Part shown: positions 26,165 to 33,368 of the stretch, piece by piece | How positions within the stretch are numbered: position 1 is the first letter of the stretch | Layout: every line of letters begins with the position of its first letter | Source: an uncultured Collinsella sp. | Lineage (GTDB): Bacteria > Actinomycetota > Coriobacteriia > Coriobacteriales > Coriobacteriaceae | Direction of reading: 5' to 3' | NCBI GenBank assembly: GCA_900754745.1 | Contig: CAAEEB010000010.1 | Coordinates: 1-56,472 of the forward strand | DNA length: 56,472 nt | Position numbers and translations under genes: made by a program | Notes under the pieces: model-generated | The model's input: only the letters and a program-made list of their open reading frames with translations | Told to the model about the DNA's origin: nothing | Databases searched by the model: none

Positions 26165-27067
26165 CTACGAGACGTGCTCGGGCGCTCCTGCCATGCGAGC
26201 CTGTCCATGTGCGCGAAGGTGCGGAAGTTCGACGGTTGCCACCATGACGCCGGCGAGGATGAGGGCGGCGCCAAAGAAGGCGATGGGGCTCAGAACCTCG
26301 CCGACCAGGAAGAACGAGAAGACGGCAGAGCAGACCGGCTCGAGCGAGAAGGCGAAGCCGGTGGTCTCGGCAGGTACGTGGGGCTGCACGAGCGTCTGGG
26401 TGATAAAGCCATAGGCAGAGCAGATGAGTGCGAGGGCAACGACGACCACGATCTCGCTGGGCGTTCCGGGAAGCGTGAAGCCGCCAAAGGTGCACGCGAC
26501 GATGCCCGAGAACAGACCGCCAAAGCCCAGCTGCCAAACGCCCAGGGCCAGTGGGTCGACTTCTTCGACAAAGCGCTTGGCTACGATAATGTGGCTGGCA
26601 TAGATAAAGGCCGAGAGCAGCATGATAATCGCGCCGGGATTCAGGCTGGTAAAGTCGGCGCCCGAGAGCAGCAACATACCGCAGGTGACGATGGCGGTGC
26701 CGACGAGCACCTTGCGCTCGGGGGCGCGACGCAGCAGGGCGGCGTTGGCAAACGGCACGATCACGACCGTCAGGCTCTGCAAAAAGCCGGCGGTGGAGGC
26801 GGAGGTGAGGCTGGAGCCCAGGCACATGCAGGTGAGCTCGGTTGCCATAATGGCGCCGATGATGGCGGCGCGAACCATGAGGTCGCGGTTGATGCGCAGC
26901 GCGTGCTTGTGGAAGAGCAGCAGGCAGGCCACAAAGGCGATGATGCAGCGCAGCGCAACGATGCTCGTGGCGTTCATGCTGTCCATGCCGATCTTCATGA
27001 GGGGGTACGAAAAGCCCCATGCGACGGGAACGGAAAATGAGAGCGCGATTGCTTTTTTGCGATCCAT
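26165..27067 (-). CDS. EamA/DMT-superfamily transporter
   Basis: 300 residues, ATG 27067 with AAAAGGAGT upstream. Ten hydrophobic helices in two EamA domains; the openings SFSVPVAWGFSYPLMKIGMDSMN and the second-half VGEVLSPIAFFGAALILAG are typical. It probably exports amino acids or related metabolites, but the substrate cannot be told. It is divergent from a LysR gene at 27226, the usual arrangement for a transporter controlled by its neighbour. Confidence 0.88.
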   Translation of the reverse strand: MDRKKAIALSFSVPVAWGFSYPLMKIGMDSMNATSIVALRCIIAFVACLLLFHKHALRINRDLMVRAAIIGAIMATELTCMCLGSSLTSASTAGFLQSLTVVIVPFANAALLRRAPERKVLVGTAIVTCGMLLLSGADFTSLNPGAIIMLLSAFIYASHIIVAKRFVEEVDPLALGVWQLGFGGLFSGIVACTFGGFTLPGTPSEIVVVVALALICSAYGFITQTLVQPHVPAETTGFAFSLEPVCSAVFSFFLVGEVLSPIAFFGAALILAGVMVATVELPHLRAHGQARMAGAPEHVS

Positions 27068-27147
27068 GGGACTCCTTTTGTTACAGAACGGTTTCGCAAA
27101 AAGGATTCTGCTCCCAGATATGGATGTAGTAAAGCGAATGTATCTTC

Positions 27148-27166
27148 AGTATGATTAAGAAATACT
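27148..27166. promoter_or_regulatory. Candidate LysR box in the eamA-lysR gap
   Basis: AGTAT (27148-27152) and ATACT (27162-27166) with a 9-base spacer, within the 158-bp divergent gap. The size fits the interrupted dyads bound by LysR regulators. Confidence 0.4.
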
Positions 27167-27225
27167 AATGCTAGTAGAAAAAGCCCTGGCAAAACGTTTT
27201 ACGGCTGCATTGATGTGGAGGCACG

Positions 27226-28092
27226 ATGGCATCGCGGTATCAGATTGTTTGTATGGTGGTCGATCGCGGCAGCCTGAAGGGCGCGGCCGACGAGCTGGGC
27301 TATACGCAAAGCGCGGTGAGCCAGGCCGTCAAGGCGCTCGAGCGCGAGCTGGGCACCACGCTTATCGAGCGCGGTAAGCAAGGTGTCTCGCTTACGCGCG
27401 ACGGCAAGCAGTACCTGCCGTATCTGCGCCAAATCGTAACTGCCGAGGCCGAGCTTGAGGGCAAGCGCCAGGAGCTGATGGGGCTTTCCTCGACTGATAT
27501 TCGTATCGCGACGTTTACCAACGTGAGTCGTACCGTACTGCCGCGTGTGATCCGCGACTTTGGGGCTCTGCATCCGGGCGTGCACTTTACCCTCAAGCAG
27601 GGCGATTACACGCGCAACGCCCAGTGGGTGCACGACGGCGTGGTTGACTTTTGCTTTACGGCGCGCGGTTTTACCGCCGGGCTCGAGAAGCGCGTGGTCT
27701 ATCACGACGAGTTGGTTGCGCTGTTGCCGGCCGCGCATCCGCTGGCGGCAAAGGAAAAGGTAACGCTGGCCGATTTGGCGTCCGAGCCATTTGTTCTGCT
27801 GGATGAGGGCGAACAGAGCCTGGTGCTCGACGCGTTTGCTGCATATGGGCTGTCGCCACATGTGACAAGCGAGGTCACCGACGACTACACCATCATGGCG
27901 ATGGTGGAGGAGGGCTTGGGCGTGAGCATGCTTTACCGCCGTACCGTCGAGGGCATGCGGGCCGATATTCGCGTGCGTCCCATCGTGCACGCCCCCTCGC
28001 GCGACGTCGTAGCGGCCTGGCGCAGCTGGGACACCATGCCCATTGCCACCAGGCGTTTTATCGACTATATGAGCTCACATATCGTCAATTAG
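27226..28092 (+). CDS. LysR-family transcriptional regulator
   Basis: 288 residues, ATG 27226 after GGAGG. The N-terminal winged HTH (SLKGAADELGYTQSAVSQAVKALERELG) and a periplasmic-binding-type effector domain (about 90-285) are evident. The start is slightly short of the usual one, with the HTH beginning at residue about 6. It probably senses a metabolite and controls the divergent EamA exporter. The effector is unknown. Confidence 0.9.
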   Translation: MASRYQIVCMVVDRGSLKGAADELGYTQSAVSQAVKALERELGTTLIERGKQGVSLTRDGKQYLPYLRQIVTAEAELEGKRQELMGLSSTDIRIATFTNVSRTVLPRVIRDFGALHPGVHFTLKQGDYTRNAQWVHDGVVDFCFTARGFTAGLEKRVVYHDELVALLPAAHPLAAKEKVTLADLASEPFVLLDEGEQSLVLDAFAAYGLSPHVTSEVTDDYTIMAMVEEGLGVSMLYRRTVEGMRADIRVRPIVHAPSRDVVAAWRSWDTMPIATRRFIDYMSSHIVN

Positions 28093-28118
28093 CGATTGCG
28101 CGGCGCTTGAGGTTTCGT

Positions 28119-29501
28119 CTAGCGTGCCTCTGCCTTGGCCTGCGCCAAGCGGTAGGTGCGCGCGGGGTGACAGAGCAACACGGCCACGACCATAAAGAAC
28201 GCCGTGGTGCCCAGACTGATGGGGTAGACCATCATGATGTTTGCGAACGTGCGGAAGTGCGGGAAGACGCAGAACACCCAGTAGAAGCGGATGCCGCAGA
28301 CGCAGATCATGGTGATGAGGGCAGGCATGAGCGAGATGCCAAAGCCGCGCAGGTAGCCGGACATGTTTTCGTAGAACATGCTAAAGGCGTACGCGGGGAA
28401 GATTGAGCACACGCGGATATAGCCGATCGAGACGATATTGGGATCGCTGTTGAACAGCGCCAGGATCTCGCGTCCCAGGCCGACAATGATAACGATCGTG
28501 GTGAGCGCGACGATGCCGCCTTCGACCAGGCAGACTTTGAGCGTCTTGGTGCAGCGGTCGATCTGGCGGGCGCCGTGGTTTTGTCCCACAAAGGTGGTGC
28601 AGGCCTGGCTAAAGCTGTTGAGCAGGTTGTAGCACACGTACTCCAGGCTCATGGCCGCACTGGAGGCTGCCATGACCTCGGTGCCCAGGCTGTTGATGGC
28701 GGACTGGATGATGATGTTGGCGACGGCAAAGACGGCGCTTTGGATGCCGGCGGGCAGGCCGATCTTGACGATGCGCTTGAGGGCGACGGGGTCGATAGCC
28801 AGGTCGCGCGGGGTGACGCGGACGACGGAGTCGGTCTTGAGCAGGCGGATAAAGAGCGTGACGGCACTCGTCGTATAGGCGATGGCCGTGGCGATGGCCA
28901 CGCCGGCGACGCCCCAGTGGAGCACGGGAACAAAGATGAGGTCCAGGCCAATGTTGAGGACGGTGGAGACGGCGAGCGCCTGGAGCGGCATGCGGGTGAT
29001 GCCGACGGAGCGGAAGATGGCAGCTTCGAAGTTGTAGAGCAAGATGGAGGGCATGCTCAGCAAAAAGACGCGCAGGTAGAGCGATGCGAGCGGCATGGTC
29101 TCGGCGGGGACGTTGAGGGCGGCGAGCATGGGCTCGGCAAAGACCTCGCCCAGAGCGATGACGACAAAGCCCACGAGCGCCATTAAAATCGAGGTATGGA
29201 CGGCGCGTTTGACCATGTTCTGATCGTTGCGGCCGATAGCGTTGGCGATGACCACGTTGGAGCCAAGTGACATGCCAATAAACAGGTTGAGCATAAGACT
29301 GGTAAGCGGAACATTGGAGCCGACCGCCGCCATGGCGAGGGTTCCCTGGTCGCCCGAGAAGTTGCCGATAATGACCGTGGCGATGAGGTTCGATAGCTGC
29401 TCCAAGATGCTCGTGGCGGCCACGGGGAAGGCGAACAGGGGAATATTGCGCCACAGCGAGCCGGTGGTCATGTCAATGTGCTTAGATACGGTATCAGCCA
29501 T
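28119..29501 (-). CDS. MATE-family efflux transporter
   Basis: 460 residues, twelve predicted helices in two homologous MatE halves; ATG 29501. The N-terminal MTTGSLWRNIPLFAFPVAATSILEQLSNLI, the QNHGARQ motif in the second half and the LMLNLFIGMSLGSNVVIANAIG motif in the first are diagnostic. It exports cationic drugs or metabolites in exchange for Na+ or H+. It is separated by 26 bp from the convergent LysR gene, and its upstream region carries composite hairpin repeats. Confidence 0.92.
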   Translation of the reverse strand: MADTVSKHIDMTTGSLWRNIPLFAFPVAATSILEQLSNLIATVIIGNFSGDQGTLAMAAVGSNVPLTSLMLNLFIGMSLGSNVVIANAIGRNDQNMVKRAVHTSILMALVGFVVIALGEVFAEPMLAALNVPAETMPLASLYLRVFLLSMPSILLYNFEAAIFRSVGITRMPLQALAVSTVLNIGLDLIFVPVLHWGVAGVAIATAIAYTTSAVTLFIRLLKTDSVVRVTPRDLAIDPVALKRIVKIGLPAGIQSAVFAVANIIIQSAINSLGTEVMAASSAAMSLEYVCYNLLNSFSQACTTFVGQNHGARQIDRCTKTLKVCLVEGGIVALTTIVIIVGLGREILALFNSDPNIVSIGYIRVCSIFPAYAFSMFYENMSGYLRGFGISLMPALITMICVCGIRFYWVFCVFPHFRTFANIMMVYPISLGTTAFFMVVAVLLCHPARTYRLAQAKAEAR

Positions 29502-29578
29502 ACGCTCTCAATCTCTAACATGCTCTTTCGTGCTTATTTGCGCAGACGATGATACTCCTAATGCGATCAGCCGGTACT

Positions 29579-29662
29579 TAGGGACGTTCCTTTTCTGTCG
29601 GCAGCTGGGGACACTCCTTATCTCTTCTAACTAGTCATTCAAGAACGTCCCCAATGACTAGG
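29579..29662. repeat. Composite hairpin-repeat remnant
   Basis: Left to right: a GGGACGTTCC core, a GGCAG(CT) half-stem with a GGGGACACTCC core, and an AAGAACGTCCCCAATGACTAGG half identical to the right arm of the 15619-15674 hairpin. It looks like several related hairpins merged or decayed, between the divergent MATE and rlmA genes. Confidence 0.65.
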
Positions 29663-29676
29663 TGGGGAAGGCGTGC

Positions 29677-29682
29677 GACAAT
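29677..29682 (+). promoter_or_regulatory. -10-like box of rlmA
   Basis: GACAAT in a GTGCGACAAT context, 36 bp before the ATG at 29718; the same GTGNGACAAT context occurs at 15695-15704 and 31425-31434. Confidence 0.4.
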
Positions 29683-29717
29683 GGTGGGCGTTGTGTTGTT
29701 CGCGCTAAGGAGTTGCC

Positions 29718-30533
29718 ATGTTGTTGTGTCCCGTTTGCCATGAGCCTTTGGTGGACAATGAGCGCGGTGCTGCATGCGCGGGCGGACACCGGTTTGACCG
29801 TGCTCGCGAGGGCTATCTATATCTACTGCGCTCGTCCAAGAGCGGCGACTCCATGGGTGATCCCAAGTCGCAGGCACGCAGCCGTCGTGACTTTTTGAAC
29901 CGTGGTTACTATGCGCCGTTGCGCGATGCGATGGTCGAGCTCGTGCGCGAGCGGGTGTCTGGGCGTGCAGCATCTGCGAACGGCCCCATGACGCTGCTCG
30001 ATATTTGCTGCGGCGAGGGGTATTACACGAGCGCCATGGGCGCGGTGCCGGGCGTGGATGCTTACGGCTTTGACCTGGGCAAAGAGATGGTGCGCCTGGC
30101 CGCCAAGCGCGGCGATGCGACCTACTTCGTAGCCAACATGAAGGACATTCCCGTGGCCGATGGCGCCTTCGATATGGTGACCGAGCTCTTCGCTCCCTTT
30201 AACGAGCGCGAGTTTGCCCGCGTGCTGGCGCCAGAGGGCTCACTCTATACCGTGGTGCCGGGTGCTCGCCATCTGTTTGGGCTCAAGGAGGTGCTCTACG
30301 ACACACCGTACCTTAACGATGAGAAGCTGCCGAAGACCACCGAGCTCGAGTTAGTCGGAACGCAGCGGGTATCTGCGAATATTACGCTTCAGACGCAGGC
30401 CGACATCGAGGCGGTGTTTCAGATGACGCCCTACTACTACCGCACGCGCCCCGCCGACAAAGAGCGCCTGGCAAACTTGGACACGCTCCAGACCGATATC
30501 GACTTCATCATCGCCGAGTACCGCCACAGCTAA
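29718..30533 (+). CDS. rlmA: 23S rRNA (guanine-N1)-methyltransferase, RlmA family
   Basis: 271 residues, ATG 29718 with AAGGAG 5 bases before. The N-terminal zinc finger has C4, C7, C20 and H24, the same spacing as Escherichia coli RlmA. HRFDRAREGYLYLL, RRDFLNRGYYAPLRDA and the SAM site LLDICCGEGYYT then follow, with PGARHLFGLKEVLYD later. RlmA-type enzymes methylate G745 or G748 of helix 35; the Gram-positive RlmA(II) form can influence tylosin or telithromycin response. Which base is modified here cannot be told. Confidence 0.93.
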   Translation: MLLCPVCHEPLVDNERGAACAGGHRFDRAREGYLYLLRSSKSGDSMGDPKSQARSRRDFLNRGYYAPLRDAMVELVRERVSGRAASANGPMTLLDICCGEGYYTSAMGAVPGVDAYGFDLGKEMVRLAAKRGDATYFVANMKDIPVADGAFDMVTELFAPFNEREFARVLAPEGSLYTVVPGARHLFGLKEVLYDTPYLNDEKLPKTTELELVGTQRVSANITLQTQADIEAVFQMTPYYYRTRPADKERLANLDTLQTDIDFIIAEYRHS

Positions 30534-30534
30534 C

Positions 30535-30571
30535 AACCTGCCAAAAAGGGACAGGTTTATTTTGGTAGGTT
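30535..30571. repeat. Hairpin repeat, CCTGCCAAAA family, copy 1
   Basis: AACCTGCCAAAA pairs with TTTTGGTAGGTT around an AGGGACAGGTTTA core, directly after the rlmA stop codon. A second copy with a perfect stem is at 50033-50067. Confidence 0.8.
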
Positions 30572-30587
30572 TTATCTGGGCAAACGT

Positions 30588-30625
30588 AAAGGGCCGACCG
30601 CGGAGATGCGCGATCGGCCCTTTTT
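30588..30625. terminator. Strong terminator hairpin between convergent genes
   Basis: AAAGGGCCGA..CG / CG.TCGGCCCTTT stem followed by TTTTT on the plus strand and AAA on its left flank; it can serve both rlmA and the convergent membrane protein gene. Confidence 0.8.
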
Positions 30626-30661
30626 AGCTGCTTGGCTGCAGAGGTTATGAGAAGCGAGCGC

Positions 30662-31063
30662 TTACAGGCGGTCCTTGTTCTCGGCCTTAACGGCGTGCGC
30701 CTGCTGAACAAAGAACAGATCGTACACCACGATGACAAAGGCGACGATATTGACGGAGCTGCCGCCGAGCGCGGGAAGCGTGAGCGCGGCCTGGACGAGC
30801 GTGGCGATTGCGGCGACGATGCCGAGCTTAAACGCGCCATCCACCTGCGAAGGCTTGTTGGCGCCCTTGATGCCCGCAACGCCCGCGGCGAGATCGATGA
30901 GGCCCTTGGCGACCAGCACGACCGCGGCGAGCATGGCGTTCGACCCGTACGTGGAATCGAGGTTGCCGGTCGCGATGCCGGTGATTCCGATGACGAGGCT
31001 GGCGATGCCCAGAACAAAATAAATCAGGGCAAGGATTTTGAGTGTCTTGCGAGCAGCGCTCAT
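30662..31063 (-). CDS. Small four-helix membrane protein of unknown function
   Basis: 133 residues, ATG 31063 with AAAGGA upstream and a minus-strand TACAAT (31132-31137) 69 bp before. Four hydrophobic segments: LKILALIYFVLGIASLVIGIT, a second around AMLAAVVLVAKGLIDLAAGVAGI, a third around GIVAAIATLVQAALTLPAL and a fourth around IVAFVIVVYDLFFV. A short charged C-terminal tail follows. The family is not recognised. It stands alone. Confidence 0.75.
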   Translation of the reverse strand: MSAARKTLKILALIYFVLGIASLVIGITGIATGNLDSTYGSNAMLAAVVLVAKGLIDLAAGVAGIKGANKPSQVDGAFKLGIVAAIATLVQAALTLPALGGSSVNIVAFVIVVYDLFFVQQAHAVKAENKDRL

Positions 31064-31292
31064 AGCTGGTCCTTTCGATGCGGGCGCGGAGAATCTGTCG
31101 CGCCCAGGTTACGGCACATATCGTGAAGCACATTGTAGTTCAACGGGACGATGCATGCGTTTGAAAGCGTCTCTTGCCTGTACGGCCCAACCTTTCAAAA
31201 AGGAAAGCTGGACGTAAGCCAAATCGATGGCAGCCCATGTGCGGCGCTGCGATGATGAGGCCGTAACAAGGAGCTGGTCTCAAGGAGGAGCC

Positions 31293-31436
31293 ATGATGTA
31301 CGGAACAGGGCAAGTGCGTGAGCCGCGGTCGTTGGGAAGGCGCATGGGCGATTCTGTGATCGCTGCCGTGTGCACGGGATTGATGGCGGTGCTTTGCATT
31401 GCGATGCTGTGGGCCATGTCGCATGTGGGACAATAG
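31293..31436 (+). CDS. Small single-helix membrane protein
   Basis: 47 residues from ATG 31293 (or the next codon, also ATG). A strong AAGGAGGAG site at 31282-31290 supports translation. The product has a basic N terminus (REPRSLGRRMG) and one hydrophobic helix (about 20-43). The last codons overlap a GTGGGACAAT promoter-like sequence for rsmJ, which starts 63 bp later. No known family. The ribosome site and helix make it more than a chance frame, but expression is unproven. Confidence 0.5.
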   Translation: MMYGTGQVREPRSLGRRMGDSVIAAVCTGLMAVLCIAMLWAMSHVGQ

Positions 31437-31499
31437 CGGACGGTTGGGTGCTGGCATAAACGGCGCTCACGTATTCGTTTTGCTTGCTAAGGAGTACCC

Positions 31500-32204
31500 A
31501 TGGGCGTCGTCGATCCCTTTTCTGTTGCTCGGGCCGCGGGGCTTGAACTGACCGGGAAGTCCGAGGGCCTCACGCTCACCGACGGCACGATGGAGCTGCG
31601 TGCCGATTTTGGCCGCATGCTTCCACGGCTCAAGCAGGGCCGTCTGCAGCAAGAGCTGTTGGTAAAGGCTGCACGCATAAAAGGTGCCGAGCAACCGTGG
31701 GCAATCGATGCCACAGCAGGCTTTGGCGAGGATTCGCTGCTGTTGGCGGCCGCGGGCTTTACCGTCGATCTGTATGAGCAGGATTGCGTGATTGCGGCGC
31801 TCCTCAAGGATGCCTTGGATCGCGCGGCAGATGATCCGGCGCTTGCGGTTGCCGTGTCGCGCATGCGCCTTCATGCGGGCGAGGACAGCATTGCCGGTCT
31901 TCGCCATGTAGCTGAGTTGATCGGGCGGGGCGAGTTTGCCGCCCCCGACGTGGTGTATCTGGACCCCATGTTTCCCGAGCGCGCCAAGAGCGCGGCGGTG
32001 AAAAAGAAGTTTCAACTCTTGCACCATTTGGAGCAGCCGTGTGCCGATGAGGAGTCGCTGGTCCAGGCAGCGCTTGCTGTGCATCCGCGCAAGGTCGTTA
32101 TCAAACGGCCGGTGAAGGGCCCGTTGCTTGCCGGCGTTAAGCCGAGCTATCAGCTTGCGGGCAAGGCCGTTCGTTACGATGTTTTGGTGCCGCCGCGCCC
32201 GTAG
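31500..32204 (+). CDS. rsmJ: 16S rRNA (guanine-1516-N2)-methyltransferase
   Basis: 234 residues, ATG 31500 after AAGGAG. SAM-binding motif AIDATAGFGEDSLLLAAAG, acidic LYEQD at the end of beta-2, catalytic-type VYLDPMFPERAKSAAVKKK, and VVIKRP near the C terminus, all as in RsmJ (YhiQ). RsmJ methylates G1516 in the small subunit 3' domain. The length is similar to the family. It may share a transcript with the small membrane protein gene upstream. Confidence 0.92.
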   Translation: MGVVDPFSVARAAGLELTGKSEGLTLTDGTMELRADFGRMLPRLKQGRLQQELLVKAARIKGAEQPWAIDATAGFGEDSLLLAAAGFTVDLYEQDCVIAALLKDALDRAADDPALAVAVSRMRLHAGEDSIAGLRHVAELIGRGEFAAPDVVYLDPMFPERAKSAAVKKKFQLLHHLEQPCADEESLVQAALAVHPRKVVIKRPVKGPLLAGVKPSYQLAGKAVRYDVLVPPRP

Positions 32205-32252
32205 CTTGCGTGCGATGGTTGGCGCTCCGTCAGTGCCGTGCCGATGCGGCGC

Positions 32253-32549
32253 CTATTTCCATGGGTGCGATGTCAGGTGCCATCCGCCGCAGTATTCGCA
32301 TTTGTAGCAGGCCAAACCGCGCCGCCCGCGGTTTTCGCAGTCGGCCATAACGGCCTCGGCCTCGGCGCGCGTGTCGTAACGGTTTTTGCGTTCGCACGAC
32401 TTGTAGCGCCAGGCCTCATCGCGCTCGGCGTCCAGGGCGTCGCGGCGCTCGTCCTCGCGCGCAAACAGGTCGCTCATATCGCCGCCCGTGGCAGCGCTCA
32501 AAAACTCGCTTTTGGCCTTTGACCAGGCGGCTCGCTTTTTGCTCCCCAT
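32253..32549 (-). CDS. Small Cys2 zinc-ribbon-like protein
   Basis: 98 residues from ATG 32549 with GAGAGGGG about 9 bases upstream (a TTG at 32570 is an alternative). The N-terminal half is highly charged and helical. The C terminus holds YRCY-type elements ending C-Y-K-C-E-Y-C-G-G-W-H-L-T, a motif seen in many small actinobacterial and phage-related proteins. It may bind zinc or nucleic acid. No function can be assigned. Antisense to the end of no known gene; it lies between rsmJ and a GNAT gene. Confidence 0.7.
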   Translation of the reverse strand: MGSKKRAAWSKAKSEFLSAATGGDMSDLFAREDERRDALDAERDEAWRYKSCERKNRYDTRAEAEAVMADCENRGRRGLACYKCEYCGGWHLTSHPWK

Positions 32550-32626
32550 CTGCTTCGTGCCCCTCTCCAAACGCTGGTATCATTGCCCAATCAAAGTGAT
32601 ACCAATAAACGTGAGGTCGCCGCGTG

Positions 32627-33115
32627 ATGATCAGAAAAACCCTCGATACCGACATTCCCGCCGTCATGGCTATCTATGACGCGGCCCGCGCCTTTATGCG
32701 CGCGCATGGCAACGCTACGCAGTGGCCCGAGGGCACGCCTTCTGCCGATAAGCTGGCTGCCGATATCGCCGCCGGTGGCAGCTATGTGTGCGAAGTCGAC
32801 GGCCGTGTGGTGGCGACGTTTGCCTTTTTGCCGGGTCCGGACGAGTGCTATGACGTAATTGAGGACGGGCAATGGCGCAGCGACACTCCGTACGCCGTGC
32901 TGCACCGTGTGGCGTCCGACGGCACCGTGCACGGTATCGCGGCCGCGATGTTTGCCTTTGCCAAGGAGCGCGCCGATCACCTGCGTATCGACACGCATCA
33001 AGACAACCTGCCCATGCAGGGTGCCATCATAAAGGCCGGCTTTGAGCGCGCTGGTATCGTCTATGTGTCCGACGGCACGGCGCGTGTCGCGTTCGATTGG
33101 CTGCGCGAGGCATAA
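32627..33115 (+). CDS. GNAT-family N-acetyltransferase
   Basis: 162 residues; ATG 32627 is chosen over the GTG just before it. The GNAT fold is shown by IRKTLDTDIPAVMAIYDAAR at the N terminus, the beta-4 VVATFAFLPG, the acetyl-CoA loop region VASDGTVHGIAAAMFAFAKE and the closing FERAGIVYVSDGT. The substrate is unknown. Divergent from the small ribbon protein; a hairpin terminator follows. Confidence 0.88.
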   Translation: MIRKTLDTDIPAVMAIYDAARAFMRAHGNATQWPEGTPSADKLAADIAAGGSYVCEVDGRVVATFAFLPGPDECYDVIEDGQWRSDTPYAVLHRVASDGTVHGIAAAMFAFAKERADHLRIDTHQDNLPMQGAIIKAGFERAGIVYVSDGTARVAFDWLREA

Positions 33116-33143
33116 GAGCGGGGACGCGTATCAACAATTTGCA

Positions 33144-33181
33144 CGAACGAAAATGGCCCCGGGTGGGGCTATTTTCGTTCG
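33144..33181 (+). terminator. Hairpin terminator after the GNAT gene
   Basis: CGAACGAAAATGGCCCC / GGGGCTATTTTCGTTCG stem (one mismatch) with a 4-base loop, between the GNAT gene and the GTPase gene. Confidence 0.65.
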
Positions 33182-33368
33182 CTGCGCTGATTTAAAGCCG
33201 GCTTTCGCAAGGCGCGAACCTACGAAAATCGCCGCGCGGCAACGCGGGGCGATGAGCTCGGTCGGGGGATAGGGCCCGCTTCGCCCGCCGGCCCGTAAAT
33301 TGTATCATCCAGTGTGGAGCGTGAGTGCCCGTTGCCGCGTGCGATGGGCTTGTAATAAGAGGAGAGCC

